A stretch of 64,000 nt of DNA from Treponema sp. (GCA_017935745.1 JAGBGX010000019.1:1-64000); one strand, 5' to 3'; counted from the first letter of the stretch, positions 51,719 through 60,639 are shown. A program made the numbers and translations. Notes: generated by a model from the sequence alone, not told the origin.

Positions 51719-53452
51719 TCAGCTGCAACGTTGTTCCATACCAGTACTCTGCAACGCAAGCATTTTCGCGTATATACCGCCACTCTCTTTGAGTTCCTGC
51801 GGCGTTCCCTGCTCGGCAACCTTGCCGCCCTGCAATACTACGATTTTTTCCGCGCCGTCCACCGTTCTCATACGGTGCGCTATGATAAGCACGGTCTTAT
51901 TCGCTATAAGTGCCGACAACGCTCGTTGTACTTCCGTTTCGTTTTCGGCGTCGAGCGACGCGGTGGCTTCGTCCATAATTACTACGGGCGCGTCTTTAAG
52001 CATAGCACGCGCTATGGATATTCTCTGCCGTTCTCCGCCCGAAAGCATCGAGCCGTTTTCGCCTATCACGGTATTGTAACCGTAGGGCAGTTTGCTTACA
52101 AACTCGTCGCATTGCGCTTCTTTTGCCACGCGCAAAACTTCCTCGTCGGTCGCCCCTACCTTGCCGATTCGTATATTTTCCATTACCGTATTGTTAAACA
52201 GCGTTACGTCTTGGAACACTATCGAATAGGCTTTTAACAGTTCTTCGGGATCGACCGTCTTTACGTCAACGCCGCCGACCGTTATAACGCCTTTATTTAC
52301 GTCCCAAAACCTTGCGGCAAGTTTAGCCGCCGTAGATTTACCGCCGCCGCTTTCGCCGATAAGTGCGGTAACTTCGCCTTGCTTTGCTGTAAATGATACA
52401 TCTTCTAAAACGGTTTCGCCTGTATTATACGCAAATCCCACGTTTTTGAACTCAATGTCGTACCCGTTCGGATTGAACGCTTTGTCGCCTGCCTGTTCCT
52501 CGTAGTTTTCAATTTCGTTCATTCTGTCAATGTTTATTTGCAAACTGTTCATTGCGGCGAGATTCTGCATTGCCCCTGCAAGCGGCTCGTATACGCGCGA
52601 TACGACAAGTAAAAACATAAAGAACGTTATAAGCGAGAGCGTTCCGTTTGCAAGCAATACGCTTCCGACAAGCGCAACGGTGGCTATACCGAGTTTTAAT
52701 ATCATCTGCGCCGGAACAACGAACATAGCCGTACCGAGTTCACTCTTTATGTGGCGCACTTCCGCTTTATCTATTTTCTTATTCAAGCCTTCAAGATACT
52801 TTTTCTCGGCATTATTGCTTTTTAAGTCGCGTACCGTTTCGAGATTTTCCTGTATGCCGTCCATAACGGCTACGTCGGCTTCCTTTTGTTTGCGGTTAAA
52901 ATAATTCTGCGCTTTTTTAGAAAAGGCAACTATGACAAGCGATACGGGGAACACCCATAACGCGGCGAGAGCCATACGCCAATCAAATGCGAACATTCCG
53001 ATTGATACGATAAGCGCGGAAATAATCGAACCCCAAAATTGCGGAACGTAGTGCGACATCATCTGTTCGGTTGTCTGCACGTCGCCCATAACCGTGTTAG
53101 TAAGATCCGCCAAGTCCTTTTTACCGAAGAACGACAGCGGCAATTTGCGTAACTTTTCGGCAAGTCCTACACGTTTTATGCCCGATTCGCGGTAGGTAGA
53201 AAAATACGTTGCATTATACTTCCAAAAGTTTGTCAGTACGATAAGCGCAAGGGCTATGACAATTCCGAAGCCGTACAAATAATAATGCCATGTCGGTATT
53301 GTTCCTTTTATTAAATCATCTGTCAGATAGTACAACAGCGATACGGGAATCATAAGCGCAAGTCCTTCAACCGTGCAAGCGATTACCGCCCATATAAAAC
53401 CTTTCGCACCGCGCTCCGAGAGCGCAAATTTTTTCATTATATGCTTTATCAT
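51719..53452 (-). CDS. ABC exporter half-transporter (permease plus ATPase), subunit 2
   Basis: 577 aa from ATG 53452, chosen because GGAGGTG is 5 nt upstream and it overlaps the end of the first subunit by 4 bp. Six membrane helices (1-320) precede the nucleotide-binding domain: Walker A GESGGGKST, signature LSGGERQR, Walker B VVIMDEATA and H-loop IAHRM. With its partner it forms a heterodimeric type IV exporter, likely for drugs, peptides or siderophores. Codon use and base composition differ from the flanking genes and look Clostridia-like (inference). Confidence 0.92.
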   Translation of the reverse strand: MIKHIMKKFALSERGAKGFIWAVIACTVEGLALMIPVSLLYYLTDDLIKGTIPTWHYYLYGFGIVIALALIVLTNFWKYNATYFSTYRESGIKRVGLAEKLRKLPLSFFGKKDLADLTNTVMGDVQTTEQMMSHYVPQFWGSIISALIVSIGMFAFDWRMALAALWVFPVSLVIVAFSKKAQNYFNRKQKEADVAVMDGIQENLETVRDLKSNNAEKKYLEGLNKKIDKAEVRHIKSELGTAMFVVPAQMILKLGIATVALVGSVLLANGTLSLITFFMFLLVVSRVYEPLAGAMQNLAAMNSLQINIDRMNEIENYEEQAGDKAFNPNGYDIEFKNVGFAYNTGETVLEDVSFTAKQGEVTALIGESGGGKSTAAKLAARFWDVNKGVITVGGVDVKTVDPEELLKAYSIVFQDVTLFNNTVMENIRIGKVGATDEEVLRVAKEAQCDEFVSKLPYGYNTVIGENGSMLSGGERQRISIARAMLKDAPVVIMDEATASLDAENETEVQRALSALIANKTVLIIAHRMRTVDGAEKIVVLQGGKVAEQGTPQELKESGGIYAKMLALQSTGMEQRCS

Positions 53453-55227
53453 TTTGCACCTCCCACTTTCCAACTGATTGAAGTCTGATAGTCCTTCCAC
53501 ATCTTCGCATACAACGAGCCGCTTTTTACGAGTTCGTCGTGCGTTCCCGCGTCCTCGATTTGCCCGTCTTTCAGCACAAAAATCCTGTCTGCGTTTCTGA
53601 CGGTTGTAAGCCTGTGCGCTATCATAATAACCGTCTTGTCTTTCGACAGTTCAGCGAACGCCTTTTGTACCAACGCTTCGTTTTCGGGATCGGCGAATGC
53701 CGTCGCTTCGTCGAGTACGATAATTGGCGCGTTCTTTAACATTACACGGGCTATTGCTATTCTTTGCTGTTCGCCGCCCGAAAGGTAAACGCCTTTCGTT
53801 CCGATTACGGTATGTATTCCGTCCGGCAATTTTGCGATTATATCGTCGCATTGCGCTTTATGTAAAGCATTCAATACTTCGACTTCGCTGGCGCGGGGAT
53901 TACCGAGTCGCACGTTATCTAAAATAGAAGTCTTTAACAGTCTGCTGTCTTGGAATACATACGACACGTTATTCATAAGTTCTTCGTGCCGAATATCTTT
54001 TACGTTTACGCCGCCTATTTTTACCGCACCTTCGCGCACGTCCCAAAATCGAGATATAAGACCTGCAACCGTTGTTTTACCGCCGCCGCTCGGACCGACT
54101 AATGCAACCGTCTGTCCTGCGTTCACTTTGAACGACATGTTAGAGAGTGCGTCGGTTTCGGCATTGCTGTAACGGAACGATACGTTATTGAACTCAACCG
54201 AATTATCTTCGGGCGTTTCTCCCTGCGTAGGTTCGGGCAACGGTTTTAAATCAAGTATAGAGTGAACACGGGCAAGAGCGTCCGCCACTACCATTCCGTT
54301 CTCGCTCATATACAATACTTTCATAAGCGAAGTAGTGAGTATAGGCGTAAATATAACGTAGAAAATAAAGTTTAATACTATGTTCTGCGCTATCGCTCCC
54401 CCACTTGTAAGTATCAAAGCAAGCGCAATAAGGAACGCAAACGCGCTATTGACAAACATAGTAAACAGTATCATTGACGGACGGCATTTTTTGCAGTACG
54501 CAACGCAATAGTTGTGATAGTTGTCTATCGAGCCTTGAAACTTCTTGAACGAGCGCACCGTTTGTCCGAACGTCTTTACTACGGGAACGCCGCGCACATA
54601 TTCGACCGCTTGATTATTCATATCTTCGAGCGCATTATTATAGTCTTTCATATCCTGCGCCATTTTCGGTCCTGCCATTTTCCACATACAAGCAAAACCC
54701 AAAATTACGGGCAATAAGCATATAAGACCGAATCGCCAATCAAATAAAAACAGCATTACGATCATACCGAGCGGCGTTGCTACCGCACCTGCCATATCCG
54801 GAAGTTGGTGTGCAAGATACGTTTCGGTTGCCGCGCTACTGTCGTTTACGATTCGGCGCACCTTCCCGCTACCTGCTTCGCCGATAAAGCCGAGCGGCAA
54901 TTCCGATATGTGCTTCATCGTTCTTTTACGCATATTCCCTGCGATTCTGAACGCCGACAAATGCGAACACATAAGCGCGCCCACATATACCAATATGGAC
55001 GCAAGCGCGAACACTACCGCCATCCAACCGTTGAACACGATATTCGTTGCTTGCGAGAAATCGGGCGCAACTTCTATTACTTCCTTTATGATAAAGAAAA
55101 TGTAGACGAACGGCACGAGCGCAAGAGCCGCGCTTATTACCGACAACACCCACGACGAATAAGTAAGGTACTTATGCTTTCCTGCAAACTGCATAAGTTC
55201 GGAAAGATTACCTTTCTTCTTTTTCAT
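53449..55227 (-). CDS. ABC exporter half-transporter (permease plus ATPase), subunit 1
   Basis: 592 aa. Six-helix membrane domain (1-330), then Walker A GPSGGGKTT, Q-loop FQDSRLL, signature LSGGEQQR, Walker B IIVLDEATA and H-loop IAHRL. Both catalytic sites of the heterodimer look intact. The membrane part resembles IrtAB/YbtPQ-type transporters. GGAGG lies 6 nt before the ATG, inside a 10-codon upstream reading frame whose stop overlaps this start. Confidence 0.92.
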   Translation of the reverse strand: MKKKKGNLSELMQFAGKHKYLTYSSWVLSVISAALALVPFVYIFFIIKEVIEVAPDFSQATNIVFNGWMAVVFALASILVYVGALMCSHLSAFRIAGNMRKRTMKHISELPLGFIGEAGSGKVRRIVNDSSAATETYLAHQLPDMAGAVATPLGMIVMLFLFDWRFGLICLLPVILGFACMWKMAGPKMAQDMKDYNNALEDMNNQAVEYVRGVPVVKTFGQTVRSFKKFQGSIDNYHNYCVAYCKKCRPSMILFTMFVNSAFAFLIALALILTSGGAIAQNIVLNFIFYVIFTPILTTSLMKVLYMSENGMVVADALARVHSILDLKPLPEPTQGETPEDNSVEFNNVSFRYSNAETDALSNMSFKVNAGQTVALVGPSGGGKTTVAGLISRFWDVREGAVKIGGVNVKDIRHEELMNNVSYVFQDSRLLKTSILDNVRLGNPRASEVEVLNALHKAQCDDIIAKLPDGIHTVIGTKGVYLSGGEQQRIAIARVMLKNAPIIVLDEATAFADPENEALVQKAFAELSKDKTVIMIAHRLTTVRNADRIFVLKDGQIEDAGTHDELVKSGSLYAKMWKDYQTSISWKVGGAK

Positions 55228-55256
55228 TGATTCTTACCTCCTGTTTGAATTTGCAT
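55224..55256 (-). CDS. 10-codon leader peptide before the ABC exporter
   Basis: ATG 55256 opens MQIQTGGKNQ and stops at TGA 55224-55226, which overlaps the exporter ATG (ATGA). AAGGAGG lies 10 nt before it, as strong a ribosome site as that of the exporter. The exporter's own GGAGG falls within this leader. Translation coupling or attenuation, as in some drug-pump and erm leaders, is possible. Confidence 0.45.
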   Translation of the reverse strand: MQIQTGGKNQ

Positions 55257-55323
55257 TTTTATAAAACCTCCTTGAAATTATTTGACTGTTTTATTAGTTA
55301 GCAAAGGCTAACTCTTATCCGTT

Positions 55324-55347
55324 AAAAAAGAGATTATTAAAATCTCT
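55324..55347 (-). terminator. Intrinsic terminator of the TetR gene
   Basis: On the minus strand AGAGATT/AATCTCT stem followed by six T. It separates TetR from the ABC genes, which need their own promoter or read-through. A GTTAGC/GCTAAC dyad (about 55297-55313) lies just after it. Confidence 0.7.
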
Positions 55348-55358
55348 GTTCTAACTTA

Positions 55359-56000
55359 TTAAACTATATGCTTCCAATCCGACGGCAAGCCGAGCAATTT
55401 ATCCCAACCGGCATTGAAAAAGTCCTGCACTTGCTTGATATATCCCCTCGCGTCCTCTCGCGGCAAATCGTGCGCGACTACCTCGAATATTCCGTTAAAC
55501 ATAGCACTCGATAACATATGACTTAAATCGGCGCGTACTTCATTCATTTTAATGCCTGCGTTATTCAATGTTTCGATAAAGCGCACGGTATTCGCCGTTT
55601 CAATATCTATCATTTTGTCGATATAGTATTCGTAACCGCTTCCTGCGCTCTTGCAAACGATCAGTTTGAAAGCGTCGAAGTTGTCGTAGATAATATCTAT
55701 CATCACATCTACTTTCGCGCCGACATAAGTGTGCATTTCTTTATGTTGCTGTTCGGGTGACAACTCCGCGAAATGGTCTTCCGATTGCGAAAAGTAATTG
55801 AAAAGTTTGTCCGCCGCTTTACCCACAAGTTCCTTAAAAAGCCTGCTCTTATCTGCAAATCTCGCGTAAACCATACCCGTCGTGTACCCTGCCCTTTCTG
55901 CAATGGTACGCATTGACGCGCCCTCGAAGCCTTTTTCCATAAACTCGCTTAAAGCGCATTCCACTATTTTATCTACGGCAATTTCGTCTTTCCTTTTCAT
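55359..56000 (-). CDS. TetR-family repressor
   Basis: 213 aa. The N-terminal HTH is KIVECALSEFMEKGFEGASMRTIAERAGYTTGMVYARFADKSRLF, condensed here as the usual TetR pattern (GFxxxSMRxIAxxAG...GxxYxxFxxK). The helical ligand domain contains a Met- and Phe-rich pocket. It is upstream of the ABC exporter on the same strand and its promoter contains a dyad, so autoregulation and control of the pump are likely. AT-richer than the core genes. Confidence 0.9.
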   Translation of the reverse strand: MKRKDEIAVDKIVECALSEFMEKGFEGASMRTIAERAGYTTGMVYARFADKSRLFKELVGKAADKLFNYFSQSEDHFAELSPEQQHKEMHTYVGAKVDVMIDIIYDNFDAFKLIVCKSAGSGYEYYIDKMIDIETANTVRFIETLNNAGIKMNEVRADLSHMLSSAMFNGIFEVVAHDLPREDARGYIKQVQDFFNAGWDKLLGLPSDWKHIV

Positions 56001-56038
56001 AACATTGTTATTATAACACTGTTATTTTATAAAGTCAA
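56001..56038 (-). promoter_or_regulatory. TetR promoter with overlapping operator
   Basis: On the minus strand TTGACT (56038-56033), 17 bp, TATAAT (56015-56010), then 9 nt to the ATG (leaderless-like). The 23-bp near-palindrome 56001-56023 (arms AACA-n-TGTTA and TAACA-n-TGTT) covers the -10 box. Confidence 0.75.
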
Positions 56039-56074
56039 CTCTTTTATGTTCTTGTCAGATTTAGAAAGTATTAT

Positions 56075-56132
56075 CCGGGAAGAAACCGCCGCCTGGCTCG
56101 CGTCGCTCGGGAAGCCCGATTTGTCTTCGTGA
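56075..56132 (+). repeat. Detached kinase 3' end (att-like direct repeat, right)
   Basis: The plus strand reads REETAAWLASLGKPDLSS and a stop (TGA at 56130-56132). The first 41 bp match 51593-51633 with three mismatches. This looks like the original end of the kinase gene, displaced by the 4.4-kb block. Confidence 0.8.
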
Positions 56133-56138
56133 TTCCTT

Positions 56139-56762
56139 TCAGTCTTCGCGGATAAAGTTCATCCGCTGGAACGCTTCTTTTTGCGGCAGCCCGAAACGCT
56201 CCTTGCCGAGCGCGATGCTTTTCATCAGGAACGCCATGTTGCGCGCAAGCACCCGCATCACCTGCATTCCCTCGCTGTCACGGACGGCCTCGCCTTTTTC
56301 CCTGCCGTGGACGCCGTTCCAGTACTGGCTTGAGGCGACCGGCATATTTGAAATGGTGAAGTATTTGTTCAGCATGTCGAATGTCGCAGTCAGTCCGCCG
56401 CGGCGCGCAACAGCAACGCTTGCGCCGACTTTCATCGTCTTGTCAAAGCGCGTGCTGAAAAACAGCCTGTCCAGAAACGAGACGAGCGTTCCGTTGGCGG
56501 AGCCGTAGTACACGGGAGATGCAATCACAAGCCCGTCGCACGATTCAAACTTGGGCGCAGTTTCGTTCACGATGTCATTGAACGCGCACGCGCCTTTTTC
56601 AAGGCAGAACGAGCACGCCATGCATCCGCGGATATCCTTGCCGCCGACCTGCACGGTTTCCGTCTCAATCTGCTCCTCATGAAAAATACGCTCCATCTCG
56701 CGCAGCGCGTCCGCCGTGTTTCCGCCCGCCCTCGGACTTCCGTTAATCATCAGTACGTTCAT
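56139..56762 (-). CDS. Flavodoxin-like NAD(P)H oxidoreductase (WrbA/iron-sulfur flavoprotein group)
   Basis: 207 aa. The FMN loop is INGSPRAGGNTADAL near residue 5, with GCMACSFCLEKGACAFND carrying a Cys cluster (CxxC-x-x-C type) and VIASPVYYGSANGTLVSFLDR. It reduces quinones or nitro compounds, or transfers electrons with an optional Fe-S cluster. Start 56762 has GGAGG 6 nt upstream. Its stop lies 6 bp from the displaced kinase end, so the two were convergent neighbours. Confidence 0.88.
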   Translation of the reverse strand: MNVLMINGSPRAGGNTADALREMERIFHEEQIETETVQVGGKDIRGCMACSFCLEKGACAFNDIVNETAPKFESCDGLVIASPVYYGSANGTLVSFLDRLFFSTRFDKTMKVGASVAVARRGGLTATFDMLNKYFTISNMPVASSQYWNGVHGREKGEAVRDSEGMQVMRVLARNMAFLMKSIALGKERFGLPQKEAFQRMNFIRED

Positions 56763-56924
56763 ACGCATCCTCCTGATTTGCCCATGCTGAATATAATAAG
56801 AGCATACACCCGGTTCTTGCTCCCATGTCAAGTGCTTTTTAAAAAGTGAAGGCGCAAATAGAAAAAGTCAGGCGGATATGATACAATTCATGCGGAGACT
56901 TCCTGCCCCGGAGAGGAGAAGCAA

Positions 56925-57650
56925 ATGTCTGACTACTACATTGCAAGCTGCCTGTTCACGGCGCAATTCCCGGAAACAAGCCTGATGATTCAGGAATACA
57001 TAAAGGCAAAGCCGGGCATACAGCTGGTTCGCTGCTGCATTCCAAACTACAGGACAGAACAGAACACGGAGCGGATTTCTGACAGCGCGGCACAAAGCGC
57101 GTGGAAGCAGCTTCCGCAGTCGGCGGTTTTTCAGCCGGACGACACCGTGATTTCCGTCTGCCACAACTGCACGAACATTGCTGAAGAATGGCGGAAGGCG
57201 CGCGCCGTATCGCTGTGGGAAGTCATCGACCGCGATTCCTCGTTTCCGTTTCCGGATTACAGCGGGCTGAACGTTACTGTGCAGGACTGCTGGCGGACAA
57301 GAGAACGGAAAAGCGAGCAGGAAGCCGTCCGTAGCCTGCTGAAAAAAATGCGCATAACATACGTTGAGGCGGAAAAAAATCACGGGGAAACTGATTTTTG
57401 CGGAAGCACGCTGTTCCGTGAGCAGCCCGCCAAGAATTCCGCTCTCGCGCCGAAGCATTATGTCGAGCAGGCAAAAGGAAAATTCAAGCCGCATACGCAG
57501 GAAGAGCAGATTTCCCTCATGAAAGAATATTGCGGCCGCCTGCCCACAAAGACGATCGTCTGCTACTGCCACTACTGTCTGGAAGGTCTTTTGCAGGGCG
57601 GCGCGGACGGACGGCACATCGCGCACCTGCTGTTTCCCGCGCGGAAATAG
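56925..57650 (+). CDS. Cys-rich CCG-domain-like redox protein
   Basis: 241 aa. It resembles the Cys-rich Fe-S domains of HdrB/GlpC-type proteins: early C in ASCLFTAQFPE, LVRCCIPNYRTEQ, VCHNCTNIAEEW, then VCYCHYCLEGLLQGG and AHLLFP at the end. HdrB-like subunits act in thiol-disulfide or electron transfer. No hdrA or other partner is adjacent, so it may work with the neighbouring flavoprotein (inference). GGAGAGG precedes the ATG by 9 nt. Confidence 0.75.
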   Translation: MSDYYIASCLFTAQFPETSLMIQEYIKAKPGIQLVRCCIPNYRTEQNTERISDSAAQSAWKQLPQSAVFQPDDTVISVCHNCTNIAEEWRKARAVSLWEVIDRDSSFPFPDYSGLNVTVQDCWRTRERKSEQEAVRSLLKKMRITYVEAEKNHGETDFCGSTLFREQPAKNSALAPKHYVEQAKGKFKPHTQEEQISLMKEYCGRLPTKTIVCYCHYCLEGLLQGGADGRHIAHLLFPARK

Positions 57651-57708
57651 GCAGACATAAACGTGCGGCAGAGAAAGCGAAGGAAATGAACGGAAGCACA
57701 CTCCGCCC

Positions 57709-59118
57709 TCACTCGCTCAGTTCCTTGTACGTTCTTCTGATTATGACTGCGGCGATGATGAACGTGAGAAAATCCGAGAGCGGGAACGAGACGAGCAGTC
57801 CGTCCAAGCCCCAAAACGTCGGTAGCAGAAGCGCAAATCCGACTCCGAAAATCAGTTCCCTCGTAAGCGAAATCAGCGTCGAGGCGGCGGCTTTTCCCAT
57901 CGCCTGCAAGTAGATGAACGTTCCCTTGTTCACCGTTGCAAGAACCGTCATGCACAAGTACACGCGGAAGCTTTTGACCGCGAACGCCGTGTAGTACGGA
58001 TGCTCGTGCGCCGCGCCAAAAATGCCGATGAGCTGGCGGGGAAAAAATTCCACGCAGACGAACGCGGCCGCGCCGACCGCCGCCTCCGTAAGAAGCAGAT
58101 ACGTGAACAGCTGCTTCGCCCTGTCCTTCCGCCCCGCGCCGATATTGTAGCCCGCGATCGGAATGCATCCTGCCGCGCAGCCGACCGCAATCGAAATGAC
58201 AATCTGGAAAAATTTCATGACGATTCCGAGGACGGCAAGCGGAATCTGCGCGAATTCAGCCTGCGAGAAAATCTCGTCCCGGGCGCCGTATTTCGTGCAC
58301 ATATTCTGAATCGCAGCCATCGCCGCGACAAGCGAAATCTGCGCAAGGAAGCTCGTTACACCGAGCGCAAGAAACCTGCGCGCGATGCCCGGCGACAGCA
58401 CGAAACTGCGCGCGCACAGCCGGACCGTCTTCATCCGGCACAGATAGCCGAGCGCAAGAAGCGCGGTGAGAATCTGCCCGAGCACCGTCGCCACCGCCGC
58501 GCCCATCATTCCCCACTTGCACACGAAAATGAAAACCGGGTCAAGGATGATGTTCACGACCGCGCCCGAAACCGTGCTGAACATCGCGAACTTCGGGCTT
58601 CCGTCCGAGCGGATAACCGGGTTCATCGCCTGCCCGAACATGTAGAACGGAATTCCGACCGTAATCCAAAAAAAGTATTCCTTTGCATTCCTGAACGTCT
58701 CGCCGTTCACCCGCCCGCCGAAGAACGTGATGATTCCGTCCTGAAAAATCAGGTAGGCCGTCGTGATAGCAAGGCTCGCCGCGACGCAAATGATGATTGC
58801 GTTTCCCACCGCGCGGTGCGCCTTTTCGCCGTCCTTCCTGCCGAGGCTGATGCTCACGAACGCGCATGTTCCGTCGCCAATCATGACTGCCACCGCAAGC
58901 GCGACGACCGTCAGTGGAAAGACGACCGTGTTCGCCGCGTTTCCCGCCGAGCCGAGGTACGACGCGTTCGCGATAAAAATCTGGTCAACGATGTTGTACA
59001 ACGCCGCGACAAGAAGCGAGATGATGCACGGAAGCGCGTATTTGCGCATCAGCGTTCCGACGCCTTCCGTCTCAAGAAACTGATTTTGATTTTTCTGTCC
59101 TGACTGAATCTGTTCCAT
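57709..59118 (-). CDS. MATE-family efflux transporter
   Basis: 469 aa with 12 helices. ALYNIVDQIFIANASYLGS and ISLGRKDGEKAHRAVGNAI mark the first half; AAGCIPIAGYNIGAGRKDRAKQL the second. It is only distantly similar to the pump at 37586-38923 and belongs to the DinF/NorM-related group. Drug or metabolite export by H+ or Na+ exchange is expected. GGAGCGG lies 6 nt before the ATG. Convergent with the Cys-rich protein gene. Confidence 0.9.
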   Translation of the reverse strand: MEQIQSGQKNQNQFLETEGVGTLMRKYALPCIISLLVAALYNIVDQIFIANASYLGSAGNAANTVVFPLTVVALAVAVMIGDGTCAFVSISLGRKDGEKAHRAVGNAIIICVAASLAITTAYLIFQDGIITFFGGRVNGETFRNAKEYFFWITVGIPFYMFGQAMNPVIRSDGSPKFAMFSTVSGAVVNIILDPVFIFVCKWGMMGAAVATVLGQILTALLALGYLCRMKTVRLCARSFVLSPGIARRFLALGVTSFLAQISLVAAMAAIQNMCTKYGARDEIFSQAEFAQIPLAVLGIVMKFFQIVISIAVGCAAGCIPIAGYNIGAGRKDRAKQLFTYLLLTEAAVGAAAFVCVEFFPRQLIGIFGAAHEHPYYTAFAVKSFRVYLCMTVLATVNKGTFIYLQAMGKAAASTLISLTRELIFGVGFALLLPTFWGLDGLLVSFPLSDFLTFIIAAVIIRRTYKELSE

Positions 59119-59329
59119 AAAAGCCGCTCCGAAAAAAATTCAGAAAGCCCTCACGGCAAGACAGGAACATTCGATGATGAGCCGCCGCGCAGTGGAGGAG
59201 CTTCCGTTCGGTTCGATGTTAAAGCTCACAACCACACGCTTTACGCAGAATTTTGTCAAAAAAAGCGGAGAAAGTCAACACACACGGCACAAACTCCTCA
59301 AATCCCACACCAAAAGCACAGGCACATTT

Positions 59330-59500
59330 TTTTCATTATTCGGGCGGTCCCCGCCGGTCGCAGCCTGCGGCTGCTCCCTCTGGGTCGGGCTTTCCGCACT
59401 TCCGCTATCGCTCCATCCTCCTCGTCGCTTCGCTCCTGCGGTGGACCGCTTCGCGGGTGCTCCAATCCCTACCGCGAAACTCCGCCTTTCAGACTTATTA
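59330..59500. repeat. Dispersed intergenic repeat, copy 2
   Basis: Shares ATTATTCGGGCGGTCCCC, GCAGCCTGCGGCTGCTC, GTCGGGCTTTCC, TCCGCTATCGCTCCATCC and AATCCCTACCGCG, in order, with 37430-37585. The flanks 59119-59330 hold no gene. Confidence 0.65.
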
Positions 59501-59546
59501 CATAAGACACCACTCCCGCGGATTTGTGACGGAAAAAGTATTCAGA

Positions 59547-59986
59547 CTACCTATCAAGCCACTGAATAAACGCGGTTTTGTCCGTGCTGTTGTAGCCGGC
59601 GTTGCGGTAGAAATGCAACGTGCGTTCTTCCTTTGAGCCGGTGAGCAGCATCGTCTTGTAGCAGTTATTTTTTTCGGCAATTTTTTTGGCGTAATTCAGG
59701 CAGGCGGTCGCATAGCCTTTTCCCCGGCAGGCTTTTTTGTGACGACATTTTCGATAAACGCATACGGACGGACATTTCTTGTAAGGTTCGGAATTATCAC
59801 GCAGACGCAGGATGCCGCAATCTTTCCGCCGGCCTCGCAGACAATCAGATGATGATTTTTGTCGTTTATAATAGTTTCCCACGTTTTTTGTAAGTGCTCC
59901 GATTGCTTTGGAATCGATTTTTCATGCAAGTCCAAATACAGTTGCAGCACTTCCGCCAAATCTTCTTTTTTCGCTTCTCTGACCAT
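59547..59986 (-). pseudogene. GNAT acetyltransferase broken by a frameshift
   Basis: Starting at MVREAKKEDLAEV (ATG 59986, AAGGAGAT upstream), the frame reads a normal GNAT N-terminus to VIENVVTKK-type residues, then goes wrong. The other frame continues with RGKGYATACLNYAKKI (motif A), LLTGSKEERTLHFYRNAGY and a normal end. The break is an A6 run (T6 at 59733-59738 on the plus strand) which needs seven A to restore the frame. It may be dead, slippage-switched or a sequencing slip. Confidence 0.8.
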
Positions 59987-60170
59987 TCGGTAATCTCCTT
60001 TTCCCGGAAAGAGAAATTCATTTCCGCACGTACATTCTATCCACATAGAATTGTATGTTTTTCTCCTGTTCCGCCATTCATTCCCGGTACAGTCCTCGCC
60101 CGCATTTCATTAAAATTAACATTATCAGTCACATCATAATTCTTTTGTTATAGTTTTGCATGACAAAAGT

Positions 60171-60618
60171 TCATCGTTCCATCTTTACAACATATTCTGC
60201 CGTGCCTTCTTCTAATCGCCGTTCGTTTGTCAGCGAAAAACCATGACGCTGATAAAATCGGATTGCACCGGTATTTTTTCCAGCACAAACAGAGTTTGAA
60301 TATGAAATGTTTGAATTGCAATGCAAGCAGTTTTGATCCGATGCCTTCGTTTTGAAAAAAAGAATCTACATATAATTCTGTAAGTTCCTTGCCTTCTACG
60401 TGAACCATTCCTTTCACAAACTCATCGTCATATACCCGGATATTCCGCAGCCGTTCGGGATGGGCAATGTAATCCTGAGCCAAAGGATAAACCTGCATTT
60501 CTCCGAATGAAACTTTGTCATTGCAAAAGATTTTTCTGTAAGCCATTCTTTTGGTGAAAATCAATATTTCCGCAAGCCTTGACGCATCCCGCGCTTCCGC
60601 CTTTCTGATGCAGCCCAT
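60171..60618 (-). pseudogene. GNAT acetyltransferase broken by two frameshifts
   Basis: ATG 60618 (GCGAGGT upstream) opens MGCIRKAEARDASRLAEIL up to ELYVDSFFQNEGIGSKLL (motif A). The next part, IAIQTFHIQTLFVLEK, is in a second frame. The end, NTGAIRFYQRHGFSLTN to EYVVKMER, is in a third. One break is at an A6 run (T6 at 60274-60279). Two breaks make a true pseudogene likely. It lies next to another frameshifted GNAT gene. Confidence 0.78.
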
Positions 60619-60639
60619 CACTTTACCTCGCAATGCAAA

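Noticed and set aside
58000-59103. 367-codon open frame on the plus strand
   Set aside because: It is antisense to the MATE gene at 57709-59118, highly Arg/Glu/Asp-rich and has no domain or ribosome site.
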